Source: Thalassospira sp. ER-Se-21-Dark
GTDB lineage: Bacteria; Pseudomonadota; Alphaproteobacteria; Rhodospirillales; Thalassospiraceae
Direction: 5' to 3'
Assembly: GCF_017922435.1 (NCBI RefSeq)
Contig: NZ_VDEZ01000001.1
Span: 806,001 to 870,000, forward strand
Length of the DNA stretch: 64,000 nucleotides
Part shown: one piece after another, positions 60,601-64,000 of the stretch
Numbering within the stretch: position 1 is the stretch's first letter
How the letters are laid out: each line of letters opens with the position of its first letter
Notes under the pieces: model-generated
Seen by the model: only the letters and a program-made list of their open reading frames with translations
The model's database searches: none
Told to the model about the DNA's origin: nothing
Made by a program: the position numbers and the translations under genes

Positions 60601-63600
60601 CGCACCACCGGTGATGGTATCAGCGCCGGCACCGGCATTGATAACGTTGTTACCGTCGTCGCCGGTAATGATGTCGGCCTGACCAGAACCGATGACATTT
60701 TCAACGCCATTAATGCTGTCAGTACCGCCGGCATTGCTCGCCGTTCCTGCCGACAGGTCAACGTTGACCGCACCGCCATCCGCATAGGTTACAGTGTCGT
60801 CGCCGTCGCCACCTTCGATGGTGTCACTGCCTGCGCCACCGATCAGAAGGTCGTCGCCGGCACCACCATCAAGGATGTCGTCACCAGAACCACCGGAAAG
60901 GATGTTGTTGGCATCGTCACCAATCAGGGTGTCGTCGTGATCTGAACCGAGAACACTCTCAATACTTTCAAGGGTATCGTCGCCAGCGGCACCACTTGCA
61001 GCCCCCTCGGAAAGATCAACGGTTACAGAGCCGTCGGCATCGCCGTAGTCAGCTGTATCTGTACCATTACCGCCGACAAGGGTGTCATTGCCAAGGCCGC
61101 CGGCGAGTATATCGTTGCCCGAACCGCCTAATACGATGTCATTGCCTTCACCGCCTGAAAGCCTGTCATTGCCTGTCCCACCAAGCAATGCGTCATCACC
61201 GGCACCGCCGGAAATGGTGTCATTACCAGCACCGCCGGACAATGTGTTGGCACCATCATTTCCGATGATCGTGTCGTTCTGGTTTGAACCAAGAACATTT
61301 TCGATATCAATCAGTGTGTCTTCGTTCCCGACACCGCCGATGCCAGCTTCGAGATTTACCGAAACGCCATTGCCTTCCGAATAGTCAACCGTATCTTCGC
61401 CGTCACCACCGTCGATGACATCTCGCCCCAAGTCGCCGGAAATGGTGTCATCACCGCTGTTACCGAAAATTGTGTCGTCACCTGCACCGCCAGCAATCGT
61501 ATCATTGCCCGCAAGGCCATCAATCACCTCGGCCGCCAAGGATCCCTGCAAAACATCATTACCCTCGGTCGCACCCAGGGCTTCAATGTCAATAAAGTTG
61601 TCCGCAGTCAGGTTTTCGGGTGAAACACCATTCAGGACGATAGTGCTGTCATTTATGGTGATGACTGCATTGCCCGCATTGTCCGTACCGAGCATTTTCT
61701 TTAGTGCTTCAAAGTTCGGAACATTGAAGCCAGCAAGATCAATCTTGTCTTCTGCCGGATTGAAATCTGTGATCACGGACCGGCCAGTCTCGGTACCAAA
61801 GACAAAGGTATCAGCACCTTCACCGCCGGAAACAACATCGTTGCCGCCACCTGCAGTGATGGTGTCATCGCCACCGCCACCTTCGATGACGTTACTAAAC
61901 TGATCGCCAGTCAGTACATCATCGAAATCCGAGCCGACAATATTTTCGACAGAGCTTAGCGTGTCGTTGCCATCCGCACCCGATGCCGTGCCCACAGCAA
62001 GATCGACATTTACGCCACCGGATGCATCGGCATAGGTAACGGTATCGGAACCAAGGCCACCAGAAATCCGGTCATTGCCGGCACCACCCGCGATTGTGTC
62101 GTTACCGGCACCGCCATTGAGCACATCATCGCCACCACGACCATCAAGAATGTCGTTACCTGCGCCCCCATCAAGCACGTTCGCAGTGTCATCGCCGGCC
62201 AGGGTATCGTTGAACGATGAGCCCGTGACATTTTCAAAGTTGGTAATTGTATCGGTACCGTCGGGCGCACTTGCCTGTCCGGTCGCAAGGTCGACAACAA
62301 CACCACCGTCAGCACCCTGATAGCTTAGGGTATCGTTACCATCGCCACCATCAAGATCATCATTGCCGGCACCGCCATTGATCGCATCGTCACCCGTACC
62401 GCCGGTAATAGTGTCAGTGCCGGTTCCACCGGTTATGAAATCATTGCCAGCACCACCATCAATCGTATCGTTTCCGGCACCGCCGGAAACCACATCGTTG
62501 CCGTCTTTGGCGCTAATCACATCACTTCTGTCAGTACCAATCAGAACGTCTCTGTCCTCGGTACCTTCCAGCGACCGGATGCCCTTGAAGTTGGCATAGG
62601 TCAGGCTATCGGGATTGACACCTTCAAGGGTGATGACGGCATCGCCAACCGAAATCGTCGCATTGCCCGCCGCGTCTTCGCCGATAAAGTCGGCAACATC
62701 GGAGAACAGCTCAAGATTGTCGATACCCTGAATATCAATGACGTCGTTCACAGGATCGAAATCGGTGACGAGATCATTACCGCTGTCCGCCCGGACAACG
62801 AAGGTATCGGCACCTGAACCACCGGTCAGCGTATCGTCACCGCCGCGACCATCAATGGTATCGCTGCCCGCACCACCGAAGAAGATATCGTCACCGCCGC
62901 TGCCCAGCATGGTGTCGCTGCCAGATGAACCCTCGATCTTTTCGAAACCGGAGATAACGTCGGTAAAGTCGTTTCCGGAAACCGTTCCTGCGTCGAGGTC
63001 AACCGTCACGGCCGACCCAGGACCTGTCACACCAGCGTTGTAGCTTAGCGTATCGTTGCCATCGCCACCAATCAGGGTGTCATCACCGGCACTGCCAAAA
63101 ACAGTGTCATCACCTGCACCAGTATCAACGATGTTGTCGGCAGCGTTGCCATAAACGATGTCGTTACCAGAACCTGACACAACGTTTTCAAAGCCCGAAA
63201 GGGTGTCATTGCCGTCACCGGTTGCCGTGCCGGTCGAGAGGTTAACCGTCACTCCGCCATCAACATCGGTATAATCAACAGTATCGTTCCCAGCGCCGCC
63301 AGAAAGGGCGTCATCACCGCCGCCACCGGAAATGGTGTCATCACCAGCCATGCCCGAAAGCGTATTCACACCATCGTCACCGGAAATGACGTCGTTGCTT
63401 GCAGAACCGGTAATATTTTCAATGTTGGACAGTTGCGTCGTGCCGGAACCCATCGTGGCGGTACCGTTCGCAAGATCGACACTCAGCCCGGACTCATTGC
63501 CAAAGGAAACCGTATCATTGCCATCACCACCGTCGACGGTGTCGTTACCGCCAACGCCGCGAATGACGTCATCCCCCGCGCCGGTCGAAATAACATTGGC

Positions 63601-64000
63601 GTCACTGGACGCAATGACAGTGTCATCGCCAGCACCAGTAATTACGTTCTCAACACTAATCAGTGTATCAGTTTCGCCGGTTTGGACGTCACGCGCGGAT
63701 CCATCCTCGAGATTAACTTCCTGACCGCTTTCGCGCGCACTCAGATCAAGGGTGTCGCTGCCTTCACCACCGATGAGGGTATCGTTGCCTTCTTCGCCAA
63801 CAAACAGGTCGTCGCCCTCGCCACCATCAAGGGTGTCGTTGCCACCACGACCAACAAGCGTGTCATTACCCGCACCACCGCGCAAAACGTTGACACCGTT
63901 ATCGCCGTAAAGTTCGTCTTCATATGCTGAACCGGTCGCATTCTCGATGCGATCAAGAACATCGTTGCCATCGGCACCCGTCGCAGTTCCTGCGCCAAGG
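45391..64000 (-). CDS. Giant RTX-type calcium-binding repeat protein, type I secretion substrate (5' end beyond window)
   Basis: One uninterrupted reverse frame of at least 6,202 codons (roughly 600 kDa), still open at the right edge. It consists almost wholly of GGxGxDxLx nonapeptides, which bind Ca2+ and fold into parallel beta-rolls, alternating with a unit of about 80 residues of the form VDLxxGTAxxxxGNDTLxxIENVxGSxxDDxLxG. About ten copies of a DF-x-P-x-x-D-x-I-D-L secretion-target-like module occur, the last forming the C terminus (FGFGN end). Five further modules share SYGDVT. I saw no cysteine in the visible part. There is no C-terminal anchor. An extracellular or surface adhesin-like or matrix role is inference; no type I transporter genes are in the window. 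Confidence 0.93.
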   Translation of the reverse strand, partial: LGAGTATGADGNDVLDRIENATGSAYEDELYGDNGVNVLRGGAGNDTLVGRGGNDTLDGGEGDDLFVGEEGNDTLIGGEGSDTLDLSARESGQEVNLEDGSARDVQTGETDTLISVENVITGAGDDTVIASSDANVISTGAGDDVIRGVGGNDTVDGGDGNDTVSFGNESGLSVDLANGTATMGSGTTQLSNIENITGSASNDVISGDDGVNTLSGMAGDDTISGGGGDDALSGGAGNDTVDYTDVDGGVTVNLSTGTATGDGNDTLSGFENVVSGSGNDIVYGNAADNIVDTGAGDDTVFGSAGDDTLIGGDGNDTLSYNAGVTGPGSAVTVDLDAGTVSGNDFTDVISGFEKIEGSSGSDTMLGSGGDDIFFGGAGSDTIDGRGGDDTLTGGSGADTFVVRADSGNDLVTDFDPVNDVIDIQGIDNLELFSDVADFIGEDAAGNATISVGDAVITLEGVNPDSLTYANFKGIRSLEGTEDRDVLIGTDRSDVISAKDGNDVVSGGAGNDTIDGGAGNDFITGGTGTDTITGGTGDDAINGGAGNDDLDGGDGNDTLSYQGADGGVVVDLATGQASAPDGTDTITNFENVTGSSFNDTLAGDDTANVLDGGAGNDILDGRGGDDVLNGGAGNDTIAGGAGNDRISGGLGSDTVTYADASGGVNVDLAVGTASGADGNDTLSSVENIVGSDFDDVLTGDQFSNVIEGGGGDDTITAGGGNDVVSGGEGADTFVFGTETGRSVITDFNPAEDKIDLAGFNVPNFEALKKMLGTDNAGNAVITINDSTIVLNGVSPENLTADNFIDIEALGATEGNDVLQGSLAAEVIDGLAGNDTIAGGAGDDTIFGNSGDDTISGDLGRDVIDGGDGEDTVDYSEGNGVSVNLEAGIGGVGNEDTLIDIENVLGSNQNDTIIGNDGANTLSGGAGNDTISGGAGDDALLGGTGNDRLSGGEGNDIVLGGSGNDILAGGLGNDTLVGGNGTDTADYGDADGSVTVDLSEGAASGAAGDDTLESIESVLGSDHDDTLIGDDANNILSGGSGDDILDGGAGDDLLIGGAGSDTIEGGDGDDTVTYADGGAVNVDLSAGTASNAGGTDSINGVENVIGSGQADIITGDDGNNVINAGAGADTITGGAGYDTLTGGTGADVYVVGPDAGTDTITDFAVGEDQIDIRALGVDTYGALHEMMSENENGDLVIDFGEGTSMVLEGVSKDDITADNFIGVRDLVGTSDDDTMSGTDGQDTMSGLDGNDIIDGLEDNDSIFGGAGDDTLIGGDGDDILDGGTGVDTVDYSDETAGINVNLNTGTATAQSGNDQIRNVEKIVAGAGNDVLIGSDADNILAGGEGDDILEGLGGDDTLSGGAGKDTASYTNAEGGVTVDLAAQTASGAAGEDTLESIENVTGSVHDDTLIGDAGANTIDAGAGNDSLIASGGDDVLRGGAGVDTVDYGNATGGITADLGAGTVTGLGNDNLVGIENLSGSVYDDTITGNQANNVLSGEGGNDILSGGEGNDTLLGGAGDDTLIGGLGKDLIDGGDGIDTVDYSGAEQGVTLDLATGKTDEETGDTVLNVENVIGSNRNDIITGSDTDNTILTGGGNDTINGSTGDDVIDGGAGQDAVDYSNSETGVDVDLEAGSAAKADGTDVLSNIEDVIGSDAKDSIGGSDAANTLSGGAGDDTIDGRSGNDRISGGVGDDTLSGGEGTDTLDYSDATGGQNIDLSSGTATGADGNDTISGFENVTGTEYDDTITGNDANNVITGGAGNDMLTGGAGNDVLDGGAGNDSFVGELGDDTYIGGAGADTLDYSDAASGLNINLGTNTATGEDTGTDTFSGIEQIIASDHDDVITGSGRNDTILAGDGDDIVTGGAGNDVIEGGAGNDTISGGAGIDTLDGGEGEDTLSFEGESGVSVDLQTGVTSTGEIISNFENVSGSGNADTLRGDSGRNTLSGEAGNDVLDGRAGDDVLLGGAGNDTLRGGAGSDTIDGGAGEDTLDLSDLASDQTVDFTNGTATDGSDTDTFTNIENVTTGDGDDLIIGDDTGNVINAGNGDNTVDAGNGNDVIATGDGADIVDGGAGNDTINTGAGADTITGGEGNDVISSGSGDDLVEGGAGNDILSGGTGADTLDGGAGNDTLLSGAGDDYLIGGEGVDTASYVDSESAVRVDTSANTVAGTATGTDTLEGIEAIRGSEFSDTFTGGAQSDTFIGGAGDDTFDAGAGNDILTLGSGSDQVIFNPGDGQDTVTDFNPLADTIDLTSFNIAGYGALEKMFGTDANGDLTITFDSGDTITLQGVAPSQLSVDNFIGVDVRLGTEDADEMIGGSGDDIINAREGDDTVDGGAGNDRLIGGEGNDTIDGGTGDDTLVGNSGSDVLRGGDGNDTADYATEGAGIEVDLAAGTVTGGDGDDVLDGIENVTGTLFDDTLSGNDENNTLTGLDGDDTFVGVAGDDVLDGGEGSDTADYSSADQGVTVNLAAGSATGQGNDTLVDIENVVGSDFNDKISGDESNNTISGGAGGDAINGGAGSDVIDGGEGIDEISGGSGDDIIDGGTGGDILLGEAGDDTLSGGEGDDIVEGGAGSDWVYGDAGDDILDGGNGENDIDTVDYSNVDAGVTVDLVKEYATGGGGDDIVRNFERVIGTDYTDTLIGSDGINTLDGGSGNDTLVGGSGDDVLITGEGEDLIVLEPGSGHDTVTDFDVEKDIIDLSAYGIEDYATLRDQMADDENGDAVITLGDGDSITLEGVSVDDLGPENFYGYDVIFGTEFEDDITGSQISDEIHALESDDIIDGQAGDDDIYGDEGNDTLIGGAGDDTLRGGEGSDTADYSDTTAGVTVDLGAGTASGEAGNDTLESIENVTGGNGDDVLIGDENANILDGGAGNDTVFGKGGGDTLIGGEGEDALSYEDADSGVNVDLDAGTATGGAGNDSIDGFETLIGSDHDDTLAGNEFDNVIDGGAGNDTLSGGAGNDTLIGGEGDDIVDYSDQADGVVVDLENGTGTTTDGTDTLDGIEGATGGAGDDTLTGSTGDNILAGGAGNDTLSGGAGNDTLGGGEGADLVDGGAGDDVLSFEGDSVAADGETTDHVGSPTTDGTGETADISGKNLSDDSFVGGEGHDTLVAGSGDDAIILDRDHENGAANPSIVDIEYIDAGDGNDVVDLTSNTHSYGDVTVDGGAGDDTIWSNDGDDVLLGGEGADNINGGASNDTLDGGAGDDVLDGGQGSDTIDGGEGNDTIAAGAGDDILIGGDGNDTLDLSSADGATIDLGAGTASSGETGSDSISGFENVIATDGDDTITGSSGNNTIDAGAGNDTVSLDGGDDDIDGGDGIDTLDLSDTTGGVNVDLAAGTASGANTGSDTIANFENVTGSDNADVITGSDDANIIDGGAGNDTLDGGAGDDVLSGGAGDDTIAAGAGNDTLSGGDGADTFVFEDGTDTDLVTDFDLTSDAISLPDLGISAWTDLQPLLSDGPDGAVITLPAGGTVTLSGVAVGDLTPDHFTGIDNVGTPGEDTLGGGDGDDSVDGGAGHDSVDGGDGNDTVDGGDGDDSVGGGSGNDSVGGGSGNDTVDGGDGDDSVDGGDGNDSVGGGSGNDSVGGGGGNDTVDGGDGDDTVDGGDGDDSVGGGSGNDTVIGGGGNDTLGGGEGSDTLDGGDGNDVLQFEADRIGQAGDETDHAGSPGVDGTGDVADLEGLGLSDDQFDGGEGIDTLVGTSGGDAIILDNDHADESNAPSISGVEVIDTGAGDDVVDLTSQTESYGDVSVDAGTGDDTVWTNEGNDSISGGDGNDHINAGAGNDIVDAGVGNDTVVGSAGNDTLSGGDGFDTLDMSDVDADIAVNLQDGTAHSSETGDDVISGFENVTTGTGDDVITGSSADDTISSGAGADTIDGGDGIDLIDGGAGNDVISDGAGSDLVLGGAGDDTVIAGAGNDSLDGGDGSDTLNMSNATGGAVVDLGAGTASSAETGNDQFSNIENVTTGAGDDQITGSNGDNVINAGAGDDTIDGGAGDDTVAGGAGADTFIFADGTDDDVVSDFTPGEDKISIDDLGLENWGDLVPLLSQNSNGDAVLNLPSGGTVTLVGVGLSELSADDFTNITDGATPNDDILSGTDDDDTIDALAGDDTVSGGAGDDTLLGNDGADTLDGGTGNDSLDGGAGNDTLSGGEGDDALTGSADNDELSGGAGDDTLDGGAGDDVLNFDVDGTAISGDTTENTGSPGVDGTGDVADISGKNISDDTFIGGEGNDSLDMTDGADALVLDGSKLGDGQTTTPTTETRTFGLTDSASSADVQAAWSDANLYAFDFGTSYVDGDGKLNLAAADDAVNFDGNGIGNDGGGIAGGQINHDAQSGESEAIVVDLGADASTATVQVSNLMAGEGGGEIGSWKAFDADGNLVASGTLDDSTVNYTSNGVGTATINATDGSGNAVEFRYIAFESEPYANGSTGSDSSDFFVRSISFETTVDETTTDGARLDGVEVINAGSGDDVVDLTSDTISYGDVTINGGAGNDTLWGNAGDDTINGELGHDNLDGGAGNDYLDGSYGDDIIDGGVGDDTLQGGIGDDTLRGGAGNDIIVGGADEDVVMYDDATSAVDVDLANYTATGGAGNDAIYHVENVIGSDHDDTIAGDAKSNILDGGAGDDTLSGGAGNDTLVGGDGNDTADYSNASNPVNVDLATGTAKVGTTETDKLSSIEDLIGSNGNDRLSGSDDNNTLTGGLGNDILSGRAGDDLLEGGAGNDILDGGEGNDTINGGDGSDVITAGAGADIVDGGAGNDTVMAGAGDDTLAGGEGDDALDLSDATSGATVDLAAGTASSAETGNDTISGFENVIGSAAADTIAGDAANNTIAAGDGADVVDDGAGNDVVDAGAGNDTLMASSGDDTLDGGDGEDTLDMSAANGATVDLSAGTATSAETGTDTISNIENVIGSDGDDVLTGSSGENTLLGGAGDDTIEGGAGGDYLDGGEGRDTISYEGSDAGVEIFLGDTDAHTHNPGEGGRAFGGDAVGDILANFEKVIASAHDDYVYGNSQDNEVDLGAGNDTFDNVEADISEDTVDGGAGNDVIWTGDGADTLIGGEGNDTLHGERGDDYLDGGAGNDTLYGDQGNDTIDGGAGDDVIHTGSGADVVQVTSLIGDKVVMDFNTSVDHISLDALDISTWSELAPLLSEVNGNTVIDLGDQGSVTLRGVRLNDVSSDMFVGIENDGGPTQFDDVLLGTSEDDYIDALAGDDTVDGGAGNDTLNGMEGNDTLSGGDGNDTITGGSGNDVISGGSGNDSLEGNEGDDVIEGNAGDDTLIGHAGNDVMDGGGGDDYIDGMEGDDTITGGDETDTIYGSAGNDSLDGEGGDDVLYGGDDNDSIAGGAGNDLLSGDAGNDTLDGGIGNDTLLGGDGDDTLLGGDGDDVLSGGNGNDLLDGGVGNDTLTGTDGTDTLLGGSGNDTLDGGAGDDTYTGGAGADEIIVSNNSGNKVVTDFNTNEDKINLASLDIDDWGDLQDQMTQVGNDTVINLNGQGTLTLVGISMSQLKADMFVGVEQASGPTPQDDLLYGTSNNDTIAALAGDDTVYGLNGQDTISGMEGNDSLYGGDGDDTLSGDDGNDLIEGGSGQDSITGGTGDDTLDGGSGDDRVWGGEGADTITGGQGQDKLYGEAGNDTINGGTGDDSILGGAGNDVIDGGENNDRLYGGDGDDTIEGGNGDDKLYGDAGNDTLMGGAGHDSLVGGAGRDTASYANSTTAVAANLESGTASSSVGNDKLSSIEDLIGSNFNDYLFGDDGANLLSGLDGNDILGGDDGDDTIWGGDGNDSINGGRGSDVIDAGAGDDYIEYQKDASWTGSYAAKNVGDPGMDGTNEQINLSGYNRSEDIIDGGSGTDTLAMTSGNDALFLEDRLTDPGTSPRISNIEVIDAGNGDDIIDLTSDTLSYGDVTILGGTGDDIVWSNAGDDVIDGGAGNDTLWGGSGADTITGGAGQDVLNGGAGDDVLQYNADGVWDNNWYAVNNGSPEEDGHQNDSGWGHHHFHGNGWGHNEGGDTGTGETVNLGGYNQSNDVFTGGEGIDTLKMTSGNDALFLDDDVSDGDANVRISGIEVIEAGDGNDIIDLTSDTESYGDVTLDGGAGNDTLWGNAGDDLLLGGSGDDHLYGSAGDDTLTGGTGWDTFQIGKADGHDIITDFTPGEDIIDLSEWNYNNFNQVLNDMHLDTDGNVVIELGNDASVTLMGVNDPDDLDADDFGFGN
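45996..46080 (-). other. His-rich insertion within an SYGDV module
   Basis: A segment reading SGWGHHHFHGNGWGHNEGG interrupts the most C-terminal of five related modules; the other four lack it. Six His within about 13 residues, with Trp and Gly, suggest transition-metal binding, which is inference. Confidence 0.6.
50640..51290 (-). other. Non-RTX domain inserted in the giant protein
   Basis: About 200 residues without nonapeptides interrupt the third SYGDV module: TRTFGLTDSASSADVQAAW, LYAFDFGTSYVDGDGKLNL, AIVVDLGADASTATVQVSNL, WKAFDADGNLVASGTL and VEFRYIAFESEPY. The strand-rich pattern looks like a beta-sandwich, perhaps carbohydrate-binding. I do not recognise a family with certainty. Confidence 0.55.
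53085..53520 (-). repeat. Tandem 27-bp repeat encoding about 16 near-identical nonapeptides
   Basis: Consecutive units of the form GDDSVDGGD, GNDSVGGGS and GNDTVDGGD follow without any spacer unit, the longest pure nonapeptide run in the visible gene. Elsewhere runs are three to seven units. The near-identity at DNA level makes it prone to length change by slippage or recombination. Confidence 0.85.

Noticed and set aside
46939-60945. Long frames on the plus strand opposite the giant gene (for example 46939-48492, 54544-56595, 59791-60945), up to 683 codons
   Set aside because: They mirror the repetitive, codon-biased RTX gene. The translations are low-complexity Val/Ile/Thr/Ala repeats with no domain or ribosome site, and they break irregularly.

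Overview
The window reads as chromosomal DNA of an alphaproteobacterium, most like Rhodospirillales and probably close to Thalassospira. That is my inference from gene content: gltD-gltB order, secA next to a parvulin isomerase and argJ, a DUF3572 gene, bluB, and a B12-dependent methylmalonyl-CoA mutase operon. No phylogenetic marker was tested. I see no insertion sequence, prophage, integrase, CRISPR array or rRNA operon. One tRNA gene, Leu(UAA), is present.

Layout. 1-2658 (minus): glutamate synthase, gltD followed by gltB, which runs off the left edge. 2.8-4.3 kb (plus): uppP behind a perfect 23-bp palindrome, then a GNAT acetyltransferase. 4.4-8.3 kb (minus): DUF3572 protein, a small membrane protein, a P-type cation ATPase, a possible 18-codon ORF and tRNA-Leu. 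8.5-12.7 kb: an outer-membrane barrel protein, bluB, two small membrane proteins, a CinA-type domain protein and MutT. 12.8-16.8 kb (minus): two tandem TPR/GT41 (O-GlcNAc-transferase-like) paralogues. 17-25.8 kb: a lipoprotein esterase, secA, a pair of acidic proteins (the second with EF-hand-like loops), a periplasmic parvulin and argJ. 25.9-28.7 kb (minus): two paralogous pentapeptide-repeat proteins.

29.0-34.2 kb (plus) is a compact signalling cluster: two REC-HDOD response regulators, a REC protein with a degenerate HD-GYP domain, and a PAS histidine kinase. 34.2-37.7 kb holds ynfA, a Rhizobium etli-type asparaginase, an Lrp regulator divergent from phhA, and a lone receiver protein. 37.9-43.6 kb is a cobalamin riboswitch controlling mutA-mutB-meaB, which with bluB makes B12 use a theme of the window. 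43.6-45.3 kb has two 50-residue coiled-coil paralogues, too short for routine ORF calls, and a DusC-type tRNA dihydrouridine synthase.

45391-64000 (minus) is a single open frame of at least 6,202 codons, with its 5' end beyond the window. It encodes a giant, apparently cysteine-free RTX protein made of glycine/aspartate nonapeptides. The module normally found once, at the C terminus of type I secretion substrates, occurs about ten times along it. This is the most unusual object in the window; the HDOD cluster and the twin 50-residue proteins come next.
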